This document shows positions 51,961 to 64,000 of a DNA stretch of 64,000 nucleotides, piece by piece. Origin of the DNA: Baylisascaris procyonis (Eukaryota > Nematoda > Chromadorea > Rhabditida > Ascarididae); the NCBI GenBank assembly GCA_037389465.1, contig JAZARR010000164.1, positions 1,849,001 to 1,913,000 on the forward strand. The letters run 5' to 3'. Below the pieces are notes generated by a model, which was given only the letters and a program-made list of their open reading frames with translations, had not been told where the DNA came from and ran no database searches. Made by a program: the position numbers and the translations under genes. Each line of letters starts with the position of its first letter. The first letter of the stretch is position 1.

Positions 51961-54900
51961 GACCTATTTACCATCTTAAAGCATTTGCACAATTATTCGA
52001 AACAATTCGCGAACTTAGATGACATCATTGAAAAAGCCACAATTATTCAACAGGTGAGTTTCTGGAAATATTCTTAAAGGCTCTACATTGAAAATTGTGC
52101 AATAAATACAGCCGATAAGATTCAAAATTGGCATCAAGCATCTACAGAACTTTAGCACAACAGTAACGCACCTAGCAGCTTTCACGTGCAACGACTTCCA
52201 CTAACTCTTGAGGCCTGCAAACAATACCCAACAACAAAATGACTGAGATCGCAGCACCAGGTTAATGAGTGAACCCCAGAGTCGAGGCATTCATGAGGAT
52301 GTCCATTGTCTTTGCGTTATTTGCACCCGACCTTTGCTTACAGTTTCAAACGCGGACTCTCCTTCAACGTTACCACGACATCCGCGTCTCTACTAGATGA
52401 CCACGCTCAGTGGTAGGTCCCACCAAAGATTCGTAACGGCTGTTTTATGACATACCCTCACGGCCACACTGATTTTTGGTCTTTTTTCTAATATTACGCG
52501 TAACCTTAAACAATCAATCAATCCTTTAACAACCACCCATTATTCCACCCACCGCCCATAACTTCCGGACGGAACATCCACGTAGCCGCCCTGATGGCTA
52601 AATGACGTCAGTCAACATCTATTTGGAGCCACTCACCCGCACCACATCTCTCTCCTTTTCTCGCACTCTGTCGTCTTGGATTGTGCAGACACCTGACTTG
52701 AATAACAGATAAAACACAATACTCCCTTTCACCTGCACATCTGTTCGGGTGGAATTCTGTTCGTAGTCTTTATCTGTAGAACCTCTTTGTCATTTTCTCT
52801 GCTTGCGGTCGCTTTAGTGCTCGCAGGTGAGTTCACGCACTCAAACATTTTACGTTTTGAAAGTGCAGCAGACTTCTTCCTCTGCATTCAACATAAGTGG
52901 CCGTGCCACACACTTGAAACGTTTGATGCTTCCGTTTCCCACTTGTTTTGAAGTCCTTTCGGAGGACCAACACTGATGTAACCCTTTGAAGATTCTAAAC
53001 AATTTCCGGTGGCCGAGCAGTGAAATTCTCCTGCTTCAACATTGGCACGAACCACTTCGTACCGCTTTATACCACTCGCAACTATTGTGAGGTTTGCGTT
53101 GCAAACACTTCCATCAGTACTACGTTTGTTCCTGGCATTTCCGCCGCGTTTATACGCGCATCGTTCATTTGCACCCTTTACCGTGTTGTTAATCGCGTCA
53201 AAGAGTTGTTCCTACTGGAAAGCTCTGCCGGTCTAGTTTTATTGAAGCATACCTTGCTACTTCTAAATGTGAATCTTGAAGCTCATTGCGAGCAGAAGCG
53301 GATATTTGAGTCATTTAAGATGGCTCTGCCTTAATTAATTTGCCCACATTCCTTGAAAACAGGTTCATCTTGAGCATTTGGATCTCAAAGAACCAAATTT
53401 TTGCAGGTTCGTATGAGTGACCTCAGGTCACTTGAAAAACGTTTTATTATTATTAGGCGATTCATGCCACTAGCTGACCAAACACGTGCGGTACCAGTGC
53501 TGCTAGTGCGTCCTTGCATATGTTTTCTCAATGAATGCCACTGCACAGTGAGTGCCCTGAATCGAGTGGTTCCCATTCACTATAAAATAAAGGATACATT
53601 TTCGAATTTTTTGGCTGAATTAATTTATTTTCAAAACTCTATACGTAAACATTTTCCTCACTAACTCCATGTTTTTTAAGGGTTTAATATTTTATCGCTT
53701 TTGAATGAATGGAATTGTCATTGTGAAGCATCATTGTCACTGAATTTCGTGAAATTCGTCGCGTCCCAATTGTGAAGCAAATTTTGTGGGAAATGGCTGC
53801 TCCTCGAAAGTTGCAAGAGTACCGAAGATTTCATACTCTTAATTATTTCGTTGCATACTTTGTATGAGACTGCTGAATCCGAAAAGCGATGAGAAATGTG
53901 GAGTCGATGAGTTGAAGAGGAAGCTTTATTTAACGAAGATATAGCTGACACACATACAGAATAATGGAAAAAAGCACAGCATATATGGTGGTCATCATGT
54001 GACCACTTATGTTGAAATGTGATTACCGTGCTAGGAAATCACGTGGTCTTCATCCCAGTATTGCACCCCGTCATCACCTGGCCATGTATATCGCAATGTT
54101 TGTCACGTGACGATGCGCTGCGCAATATCACTCCCGATGTTGTTGTGACTGGCAGCGGTGAATTTAGGGATGTCGAGTGTAAAGCGGGGTAGAGCCGTAA
54201 CCGTCGGTGGATGGTCGACGGTGATGTGCGAGGGCACAAGGGAGATAGTGGAAGTGGTTTGTTGGGGAGCAGCACGGCCCCCGAGTCGAGTAGAACAGAG
54301 ACGGGTGAAGGGTGACGAAGGCGAGTGCCGACTGAAGAAGTGACTATGTCGGGCTGAAGCCCGACTTATATAGGCCTCAGACGTCGACTGGGGCAGCACA
54401 AAAGCACATAAGTCGGTCAGTGGCATTACGTGAAGAACAGTGAATGAGAATCGACTATACGAGTAAATGTGATCACTGCAATGTTAGGTCACAATTAGAT
54501 ATCTTGGGTTGGCTCTTCAGTGCCATATTCAACAGATATGCTGAATTATCACCAAATACCTAACGGAGACTGTCGAATTCTTGTTATCAGCAAGTTTGTC
54601 GGAACTTCCCCAGTTTGCTGGAACCATCAGGAGGTCGGAAACTCGGGTTTCTCTGAGGATTGTCGCGCCGCTGCCTTCTCCCCTTCTTTCCACCTTATCC
54701 CCTGTCAACCATAGGGCATCTAAATTTGAACGTTAATGGCAGTTTCACGTTGGCAGAAGTCGTGGGAAAGGGGGAGGGGCATTTAATAATTCGCCTCCCC
54801 ATCCTCCCCTATATTTTCCTGAACAGAAAGAGTGACCACTTACAACCGATCCAACAAAACCACTTTATTAACTCGAAAGAAACCTTGCATATGAGATTGT

Positions 54901-55452
54901 TCTAAATACTTCCTGCACATTTGCACGCGAAAGTTTTGCAAGACTCTTCTTGTAAATGGTGTTTTATCATGAAGCAAACGATGTTGGCTTTGAAACATAG
55001 AGGTGAAAGAAACGTTTTGAGATCCTCAAACAAGAGCAACTTTATTTGATAGGCCTCAAATGAGGGATTTCAGAATTTCTTTTTTCAATTTACGATACAC
55101 TTCTTAATTTATGACTCTTAATTTGCATCAAAACTTGAGCGCTGATGGTCCTTCTGATGGTTTCAGAGGTGCACCCACCCATCCCTTCCCCCTCCCCTTA
55201 CACCGCCCTCCTCCTTACACGCTATCGTCCCGCCTCACCGACCTTCGTTTATAGTGTAAGCATAGTTCATATATTTCCGGCAATCAATAAATGGCGCTAT
55301 GCGAATGCAGTGGTGCACCAGAAATGTGACGACGAGTTAATAGGGCAGCCAATATTGATGAAGTAGGCTGTGTGCACAGACTGTTTGCTTTTTTATTTGT
55401 CTCTACGTTTGCTGTATCTGTTAATTATTTGATGTTATCAAGAGATATCTTA
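51961..55452. other. Intergenic region between divergent PIGV and RPA2
   Basis: The two genes are transcribed away from each other, so promoters should lie here. A palindromic CRE-like TGACGTCA sits at 52603-52610 in a locally GC-richer stretch. Plus-strand open frames at 53020-53334 and 53401-53664 show no family resemblance. A GC-rich island spans about 54040-54430. A missing first exon of RPA2 could also be here. Confidence 0.45.
54040..54430. other. GC-richer island with hairpin and TATA-like element
   Basis: This block is clearly less AT-rich than its surroundings. It contains a perfect 7-bp inverted repeat, GTCGGGC-TGAA-GCCCGAC, at 54348-54365, followed at once by TTATATAGG (about 54367). 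It lies 1.1-1.4 kb upstream of the RPA2 start. It could be a promoter region or a piece of a repeat with its own promoter; I see no terminal repeats. Confidence 0.4.
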
Positions 55453-55459
55453 TTCGCAG
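55453..55459 (+). promoter_or_regulatory. 3' splice site abutting the RPA2 start codon
   Basis: TTCGCAG ends exactly before ATG 55460. It is either a spliced-leader acceptor with no 5' UTR left, or the acceptor of an internal exon whose upstream partner I could not find. Human RPA2 has extra N-terminal residues, which makes the second reading possible. Confidence 0.45.
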
Positions 55460-58400
55460 ATGGACTGCGATATAGCATCTTATCACGTGGGTTCATTCGA
55501 CTATCTCGCCGACGAGGGCGTTCATCTGGCTGCCGTCGACGTGCCCACTGAAAAATTTCGTTTACCAAATGGAGAGGCTGTCGAAATGAAGTACACTGGA
55601 GCACAGCTCGGTTATCCTGCCCTCGAAACTTCTTCTGTATATTTTGCTGTCTATATTTTTTTCCGATTTGTTTATAAGCATCTAAAGAAAACTTGCCCAA
55701 AATCGCACATTTTACCGAACAGAAGCTGTTCAATTACAGCCAAAGATCCTTTTCTTGCTTGAGAGAGTAAAATGATTCTCTCCAGTGGAAAGGTGCCTAA
55801 ACATTGAAAATCATGAGGTTAATTTGGTCTTGCAAAGAGAATCCATCAATCTTCCAATAATAATAAAGATACTCTTGTGGTAAAAGAATTTCAAGTAAAG
55901 CACTCATTATGACGATCAACTTTAAACTGAATTTTCTTGCAAATTTCCTCTCAGTCGGCAGAGATAAACGAGGCGAAGAAAGAGATTTCACTTCAATTTA
56001 TTGTGATCGTTGTTCTTTTATTGTATTAATTGTTGGTGCAATATAATTCACCTCGTATTGTCTCTTTAATTTGCACTTATATCTGACAATCGTTTATGTT
56101 CAAATTATACAAAACATCGAACGGTTTCATATTTTCCATTAACTGGATTCCATACGTCACAGCTATACCATGTTGAATCAGTACCTAATTTTACAAACAT
56201 AAAGCAATCGCTTATTAATTAGATGGCTTTCTGCCGCTCTCGTTCGTCAGCATTTCCAACGGTTAGCGCACCCATCGTCAGCTGGTTGTTTTCAGCCTCC
56301 AATCGCTGTCTCCATCTAGTGCAGTAATATGTCACGGATGGAGTAGATTGGGGGATGGGAAGAAGAAGAAGGGAGAGAAGGCGATCGCATTTTCATGAAG
56401 CGTTCTGTTTGTGGATTTATCGAAGCTATTTTCTAAAGTTTTTTATTAGGAGATTTGTCGATGAAATTACTGTTATTTAAGTGTGATTCCTTTCAATCGG
56501 CTATTCTAAAACGCCCAGATGTCTCACATCCTAAGAAATTATTGCTATCACTACTTTTGTAATACTTATTTGTTTAGCTTACATTCAAATACCTCTAAGG
56601 TTAGGTGCTTACTGTATTAGACATTTATAAGCCCTGGGTTTATAATATTCTCGACTTTCCAAAACGCTTAATATTCAAGAGGGGGCGGGGGAACGGAGGA
56701 AGCTCGTGGCTTTCGAAAGCATGCATTTTGTGAAATGTAAAGGAAATATCATGTGAGTTATAAATCTACAAACACGGAGTTTGTTTTGCGACTCGCATCT
56801 CTAGGTTTAGGTTCTCTGACTCTCTTAGATTATATCTTCCATGCGTTTGCCTTAATTACGGTAAAATTCCAAAGTAAATCACTATGTTTTCCTCATACCA
56901 GTAATATAGCCAGCATTTCAAAGGATTGAACGCTTTAAACGAGGGGTTTACTTTTGAAGGCTTACGGTATGATGGTAATTATTCTTTAAATGAAAATCGA
57001 TTGTATTGACAGGGTTCGACTTCTTCGATTGATGCAATGAAAATATATCCATCCGAATGCCGTCAACGAGGTATAACCTACAGAGCTCCGTTAAAGGCAT
57101 CTATAGAGATTCGGATCAACGGTGTTCGTGCCGAATGTTGCGAATCGATTCTTGGCGAGGTGCCTCACTTTCTTTGCTTTTCTTTAGGTTTTTTTGCAGC
57201 TTGCTGCGTCAGGAGGAATCAATTTTACAGGTGAGATGTGAGTCTGCGCAGACCGCTATATTGCCTCTAAATTAACTGCAATATGTATTTCATTACCACA
57301 TGTGAATCCAGGTTCTGTTTCAAGGTAGATTAGTAGAATCAGATAAGTGTCCCACTTTGTGTTACTGTGGACTTAGAGAAGTATTATATTAAAAGATTCC
57401 TTTGAGCCTTTTTGTTCGACCATTTGCCTTTAAATCTCCTTACAAATTCTATCGATGAAAAAATATTGCAATTCAGGAAATCGTTCACGTTTGCTTGTCA
57501 TTTTCATCACTGTGCCTAGAATTTAGACATAAATCTCGATTATTTTTTGGTAATACCAGTTTTTTTTTTTTTTTTTTTGCGAGAGAGTCCGCATAAAATT
57601 TGCATAGAGCACGAAGAGGCGCCACACTGAAAGAGCAATTTTTTTTTAAATGCAATTTATATGGTGTTAACGAGTGGTTTATTTTTGTGACTAATAGAAG
57701 AGAAAGCGAAACTCTATTTTCGATCATTGATTTTAATTATTTGATCATATTTGTTGTGCTATAGAAGATCTCTGGTTGCTTGTGGAATAAATATTTACAT
57801 AAAATCAAACGTGCTATAACGCAAAGGATATCTATATCGGGGAGGGCGTGGCATCTTCAGTGGCATCGACTTCTGAAAAAATGTCGTTCAGGTTCACCAA
57901 AACTCATTTCGAGGGTTCCTCTAAACTATTTAGGTCCAGAAGTTCGAGGTTCTAAGTAGTAACGCTGATCAGGACTGTTGTATTGTATGAGATCATTAGG
58001 TTTTACATAGAGGTACTCGCCGGGACGTTTGAATCTCATAACGTTTCCAACCAACATTTTGCTTCACCACATGTTCGTGTGGGGAGAGGGATTTTGAACT
58101 GTTTCCTTCAGGTGCCAGTAATGTTGATGTCAAGCAGATGCCATCTGAGAGGATTATCGCGATCGCAGTTGGTTGCTAGAGGTGAAGAGGCTACCGAAAA
58201 AGGGGGCTATTTTATCGTGAAAGGCTCCGAGAAGGTGCGATGTCTTTTCCTTTTTTTTTTCTGTAGTTTGCAACTCGATCATTATGAAATCCTTTTATTT
58301 CCACTTATGCTCTATTTGGTTTCTTGCTGAGGGAGAATATGGAGATGAAAGCCTGAAGGGATTGGGAGAGAAGCTTGGTTCGTGGTCAGTTGCTATGGTC

Positions 58401-61400
58401 ATCTAAAGCTCCTAGATTGTCCTACTTTTTGCCTAGTTTTTAGTGGTGGCACTACCTTCACGATTGTCTAGAAAAATGTCTTGTATTAGTTGGTGATGTT
58501 GTTTCAAACAAAAAAATTTTTCAGGTAATACGATTGCTGGTAGCAAATCGACGTAACTTTCCAATCGCACTAGTGAGACGTTCATTCAGAGAGAAGGGAA
58601 AACTCTTCACTCAATACGGTGTTATGATGCGATGTATAAAAGAGAACCACTCGGCGGCGATGATCACATTGCACTATTTGGAGACAGGTGCCATCACGGT
58701 GGCTGTACAGGTGAATTTATTGTATAGTTGCTGTCGATGCCCTAAAATTACCCATCGATTAATGTCAGTTTTTAAACGCTCATAAACCTGCTTCCAATTT
58801 TTAAATTCCCTGTATTAACGTGGCAGCAGAGCGAATGACCGGATGAATAATAGAAAGCATCTTTTGTTAATTGATCAGTCCGTGCGCGCGTAAACACTAT
58901 TTTCTGCTTCGTTGGGGATGGTAACTAAATGCTGTGGATTGTTTTTCACTCGTAAAATTTCCGAATCGTGCCGTTGAAGCCTGATGAACATTTGTAGCGA
59001 TCATACGGACAAATGGAGGGATAGAGAGGTAGGGAGAAAGGAAGCGAAGCTGACCCCCTTCCTTCTTCGTATTGTTTGATTGGTCGTTGTGAATTTATTG
59101 TATTGATTTTTATTTGTATTCTCTTCCAATTGCATAGTGTTATTAAAGAACTCTAAAGGTTCAGATGTTTATTGTTGTAATTCAGATTTTTTTGATGAAT
59201 TGCGTTTTCAAAAAGTGCTTTTCCATTGCAATATGTGTGCAATGTTCTGTGACACCACCGTCGTTCGAACTGATTCTCGAAACGGTGGTGAACGATTGCT
59301 CGACTTCGCTGGAAATCAGTGTGTTACTAGCGGCTAGAGCATTTATGAAATTGAGCTGCGATTAGTTAAAATATTGTAAACAAACGAATTGGTTAGATGG
59401 AAGTAATATTAATAAGGGAGTCGCTGAAAATTCTCAATTATTCGATGTTTGTTGATGTAATTTCTTTCTGAAGAAGCAGATTTTCTGATAGCCTCGTCCA
59501 GCTATCGACTGCTAAATTTTAAATATACGTAAGAATCTATACATCCAGATTTCAGTATCGCCGGGAATTATTTTATATTCCTCTGATGTATATCTTAAAA
59601 GCGTTGGTACCGATGAACGACGCATGTATAAGAGATCATCTCGTGAGAGCGAGGCCCGATGATCACTTCTGGGCTAGTAGGTTTTATCTTCTTTTGTGAT
59701 GAGTGGACGTGTTAATTTTGTTTGTTCGATTATTGCGCATCTAGTCGCCAAGTTCTTCAATCTGAACTCATATATGGATACTTTGCTTTCTGTTTCCTGT
59801 TTATGATATTTTCTAGTCTTGATACTATCGAATGTTTGGATTTTGTTTTCTGAAAGGAAAATAAGCGTATGTGAATGGAATGTTGATAAAGGTTAGTGAG
59901 TCATTTCAAAAGAAGCGGTTCACAGCTCGGCTGTATTTGTATCTATCCGTTGCTGACTAGTGTTTTGCCGGCTGCGACGTATCAGCGATTTTCAGGTGAG
60001 TAAAGCGAATTTAGAGGAAGGCTACAAGGAGCTTAAGAATTGTCATTAGTTGGGAGACTTCAAAGAACGCTCATACAAAACAGTCACGTCTCCGATTCTG
60101 TAATTGCTGGAATTCCTGAGGAACCGAACATTGGTAGTGCTTAGCAGTTTGCATAACTTTTTTTGAAATGGTTTAATCCTATGATGATTGATTCGCGTCC
60201 TTCAGACTGTGTAACGTCAATGTTGGCACTCTGTCAGGAAGATGGTATAACAAATCAGGAGGCAGCACTAACTGTACTTGGATCGCGATTTCGTGTTGCG
60301 TTAGAGGACCGCGTTGGACCGTGGGAAAGTTCTTCTGTTGGTTTTTTTTTTGACTTATTTGCTCATATCGTTCAAATGCTGTCATCGATGGAGTAGGCAA
60401 AAGAATTCTTTGGTCCCGAGATATACACATGAGACATCATGTAACTGAAGTGCGCGTTCATGAAATGTTATAGCTGTTTTTCGAAACAGGTAGTGCATAA
60501 CCTGAGATAATCCGTTCCTGTCCAGTTTATGGCATTTGTCGGTTTGATGTATTGCAGGATGTAGGTCGTTTTCTATTGCGTGCATGTGTGGCAATTCACT
60601 TGAGTGATAACGAGGAGAAGTTCTTCATAATGGTATATATGGCACAGAAGTTAATAGCGTTGGTGAAAGGTGAGTGCGCACCTGAAACACCGGACAATCC
60701 ACAGTTCCAAGAGACGGCCCTCTCGGGTCATATTCTTCTTCTGATTATTCGAGAGAGGATGGAAAACATTCTTGGCGTAGTAAGGCGTAAAATCGAATTC
60801 GAGGCGAAGCGAAAAGCGGATACCTTTAATTTGACAAGGTGAGCATCTCATCGCATAATGTCTAGTGCCAATGCGCCTCATGGCGTATTTGTCCATTCCT
60901 AGCATTAGTGATGAGTGAGTATGATAAGATTTGCATATATTCACATAATTTTGTACTGGAAAAATGGAATACTGAAGACAGAGGAGGGAGAGAAGAGGTC
61001 GGACGATGTTACAGGAATGAGCTGTAATCAATATGTATGCGATTACCTGTACCATTTGTAGACAGTTCAGTTTAGTATATAACAGACAGCGGTGAGAAAG
61101 GTATGTCTTTTACTGTGAATAGATGTGTTGAAGTTGGAAGGATAATCAATACAATAGAAAGAGGCTATGTTGAGCACTCGTTTGTTTCCGCTTTATTCTT
61201 GTTTATCTCGAATGAATCAGGTCTTATCTCAGATAGATCCCAAGGATTCACAAACTTTTTGAGATATTAGGGTTTATTTGAAACTATCTGGTTTTTATCC
61301 TTGTTTTTTAATCCCTTGTTATTGCTTCCAGTCGTGAGGTTCTTCGGGCGTTTGGATCGCATAGGTCAGGTGAAATAAGTCGTGGATTGGAGTATTTCTT

Positions 61401-64000
61401 AGCAACGGGCAATCTGTTGACGCGAACGGGCCTCGCATTGCAGCAGAATAATGGCTTTTCTGTAATTGCTGAACGAATTAATCAGCTTCGATTCGTATCA
61501 CATTTTAGGTATGCATTTGCACGCGTTTTGTTTGCCTCACTTATATACTTGAGCAAATGTAAATAGTTTTCCTCAAATAGTAGCTGAGCGCATTAATTCA
61601 GCGTGTGGGTAGTGTCGATTCAACTAGTGAGCTTCATATTGCTGATCTGGAGACAGCCGGTTCGAATCCCATCAACTGATAAACGTCCACAGTTTGCCCT
61701 TGGCTATACCGCTCACTGTTAGCGTTGGTCAATCCTAGTTTCGATTTAATCGCTGTCGGGGAACTATTGTTTTGCAGAGTTGTGTTTTTGTATTGATCGT
61801 TTTGGTCCAAAGTTGAACTCTAAATTCTCTTTATGTATTCATCAATGACTGCTTAATTTTGCAGCTCTCTTCCATTCTTTGGCGACATAAATGTTTTAAA
61901 TTTTATGCGTTCAATTCAGGGCGATCCATCGAGGTGCGTTTTTCATGGAGATGCGTACAACGGATGTGCGTAAGCTGCGTCCTGAAGCATGGGGTTTCAT
62001 ATGCCCGGTACATACACCAGATGGTGCTCCATGTGGTCTCTTGAATCATGTCACTGCTAGTGTAAGAATCGTCACACACTATTCCAGTCTGAAACAGATG
62101 CCTACACTTCTTGCCGAGCTTGGTGTTTTATCGCATTCGGCAGTCGCGTTGATGCCAACAGACGAGGTGAGTAGAGCAATTTTGAGCAATGCGGGTTACC
62201 TTTTCGCCTTCTGTCCCTCACCACAACCTTCCTCATCTGCCTCTCGACGAGGGTTTTCTGCTGCGATAGAAGCTTAAAGGGCATGATCACTGGGTGACAA
62301 AGACTTGAAGAAAGGGCGGAACCTGTTGCCTATAAGAAAGCCGAGCTTTGGCTCATTATTGAAAGCTTCTTATTGCTTGTTTGACATTTTAATTAACAAC
62401 GCAAATTTTACGTTTGCTTAGTATATGTAAGAATTTTGCATAAATTCAATATCGGTTAGTTGATGATGTTGCTGACTAGCACGGAATATCCAAAAACGAA
62501 GGTAGTTTAGTAGTTTATCGATGCTTTCATATCTATTGCCATCGTCAAGAAAATATGTAAAACGTTCGAGGGAATGAGTATTTATATCTCGTTCACCAGT
62601 TATAAGAACTTATATTGCTTTTGTTATTTTTAGCTGAGGCTGCAAATATGAAGCGGTAGATCGATGGATACTTGCCTAGGAAATTGGAAATCTGATGTTG
62701 CAATCCGCATTCTATGTCAGTACTTCGCTTCTGATCGTTTCTTTAGCCAGGCTTGGCGAGTAGGAACATCTGTAGAATGTGAATATGCAAATTTTGTTTG
62801 TGTTTGTTCACCTGGTTTAATTTTGTTTATAATGGCCTTCACATTATTCCTGCCTATCGTGCTTGCTCATTCCACCTCTGTATAATTTATAAGCTATATA
62901 AAATTTAAAAAAAAATATGTTATAGCTAAACACTCTTATCTTGGTTTCACTCTTCACTTATGCAAAGTGCTCTCTGGGAGCGCATAAAGGCGTATATGGT
63001 ATGGGCAGTCGGCTGTTCATGGCATAAGTGAAACAAGTGTAACACTGAGCCTCGAGCATGTAATTCCTTCATTTTTTCCCGATGTTATAATGCATTTGCA
63101 GATTTATCCAGTATTATTGGATGGTCGTTTCGTGGGCTATGTTTCTCATTCGAAGGCCGCATACGTGGAGAAGCAATTGCGTGCAGTGAAGGTGGACAGA
63201 AATGACCGGCGTGTTCCGTATGTAAGCGAAATAGCGCTCGTGAGGCACTCACCGGACCCGGTTAATATACAGACCCAATATCCTGGACTGTGCATAATGA
63301 CTGATCCGGCGCGTATGATTCGACCGGTCAAGAATCTCGCTGCCAATGCAACAGAGTTCATAGGCATGCTTTCTAAACGCCTATTTCTTGCATTTTTAGC
63401 TATGCCTATCGCAGTCAGTTTACCATGTAATTTACCGCACATATAAATACATATGGTGTTTTCCAATTTGCGAACTTCAGAATACGTAGTGCTTCAAGTT
63501 CTTCAGAGCGGATGTAAAACCAACAACGAACTTTCTTCAAAGTCCGGACAATACGAACGGATGAATATCGAAGACGTTGATGCGCTGTGCAGGTAGTAAT
63601 TGGCGTGTGAAGATCGAAGGGGAACGATAGTTGCTACATTGAAGTACTTTGCTCAGGTCGAATGGGAGATACACTTCATGTAGGGATGGTCAAATCAAGT
63701 GGAGATTTACCTGTTCGGAGCTTTTGGATGACGTTTATTTTGAATGGGCTTGTAATTGGAGTGTTACTGTGTTTTTTTTGCTGAGAATTGATTTCCTTGT
63801 TAATATCGTCTGCCTCTTTTATATCTCAATATCCTTAAAATGTTTGATGAGTTGTGGTCATTTGCGCAGATCCTTCCGGTCATTTCTCGTTGCGATCGGA
63901 TTGAAAGCGCACAATTATTGTAAATAAAGTAATTATTGTTCCAGGCACGTTTGAGCAAGTCTATTTGTCGATATGCATTGATCCGGACGAGGCGGAACCT
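55460..64000 (+). CDS. POLR1B: RNA polymerase I second-largest subunit RPA2 (3' end outside window)
   Basis: Catalytic second subunit of the nucleolar polymerase that makes pre-rRNA. Eleven exons are seen: 55460-55636, 57013-57159, 58112-58234, 58525-58710, 59556-59676, 60206-60336, 60558-60838, 61332-61508, 61920-62166, 63102-63363 and 63945-64000 onward, 636 codons in one frame. Exons in order carry protrusion residues (IYPSECRQRGITYR), GGYFIVKGSEK, ANRRNFPIALVRR with TQYGV, the lobe (AIHLSDNEEKF, ALVKGEC), the fork (YFLATGNLLTRTGLALQQ, RTTDVRKLRPEAWGF, CPVHTPDGAPCGL), then YPVLLDGRFVGYV and PARMIRPVKNLA, ending in the GTFEQ block. These fit Pol I rather than Pol II or III second subunits. 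The first ATG directly follows TATTCGCAG, and the N-terminus is about 45 residues shorter than in human, so an upstream exon may be missing. The last intron seen begins with GC. The remaining 500 or so residues lie right of the window. Confidence 0.93.
61600..61700 (+). repeat. tRNA-like (SINE or pseudo-tRNA) segment in an RPA2 intron
   Basis: GGTTCGAATCC at 61659-61669 is a perfect Pol III B-box match. The T stem and the acceptor stem do not pair, so this is not a working tRNA. It lies in the intron between RPA2 exons 8 and 9. A tRNA-derived SINE or old tRNA copy is likely. Confidence 0.4.
62167..63101 (+). other. POLR1B: RPA2 intron 9, no embedded feature
   Basis: Intron of 935 bp with a GTGAGT donor and TTTGCAG acceptor. 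I see no gene or clear repeat in it. Confidence 0.7.

Noticed and set aside
52380..52440. CGCTCAGTGGTAGG, resembling a tRNA A box
   Set aside because: No B box at the right distance and no cloverleaf fold.
53020..53664. Two open frames (104 and 87 codons) upstream of RPA2
   Set aside because: No homology to RPA2 N-termini or other families; the second also has an open antisense frame, which argues against coding meaning.
54103..54426. 107-codon minus-strand open frame in the GC-rich island
   Set aside because: Open because of local GC content; Ser/Pro/Thr-rich with no domain or codon signal.

Overview
The window reads as AT-rich nuclear DNA from a nematode. The evidence is small exons in introns of roughly 0.2 to 1.2 kb, T-rich 3' splice sites close to TTTTCAG, trans-splice-like acceptors directly in front of start codons, and a degenerate RTE-type retrotransposon of the kind common in parasitic chromadorean worms. 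I cannot decide between an ascaridid-like and a strongylid-like genome from sequence alone. All gene models were built by hand from protein homology, splice signals and codon phase; no transcript evidence is available.

Layout. 1-12479 (+): the last 16 exons of DDX1, an RNA helicase with a SPRY insert; its N-terminus lies left of the window. 12480-35010: a gene-poor stretch with a minus-strand RTE-like relic (about 15.1-17.6 kb), a long (AT)n array and small tandem repeats. 35019-37385 (+): a four-exon gene for a LAPTM4-like four-pass membrane protein. 39.2-40.3 kb (-): a probable Penelope-like element relic with a GIY-YIG motif. 41.0-46.2 kb: several unassigned open segments bounded by splice signals; the best is 44329-44610 (+), 94 codons with a transmembrane segment. 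46635-51946 (-): complete PIGV, the second mannosyltransferase of GPI anchor synthesis, 8 exons. 51947-55459: intergenic, including a GC-richer island. 55460-64000 (+): the first 11 recognisable exons of the RNA polymerase I second-largest subunit (RPA2/POLR1B), running off the right edge.

DDX1, PIGV and RPA2 are ordinary eukaryotic housekeeping genes (RNA processing, GPI anchors, rRNA transcription). They show no shared pathway and no operon spacing. The joined exons keep one reading frame: 650 codons including the stop for DDX1, 526 including the stop for PIGV, and 636 codons for the part of RPA2 in view. I found no convincing tRNA, rRNA, CRISPR array or intact mobile element. The most useful second-look items are a GC-AG intron in RPA2, AAG/GAG 3' splice sites at three exons, the unassigned membrane exon at 44.3 kb, and the two retroelement relics.
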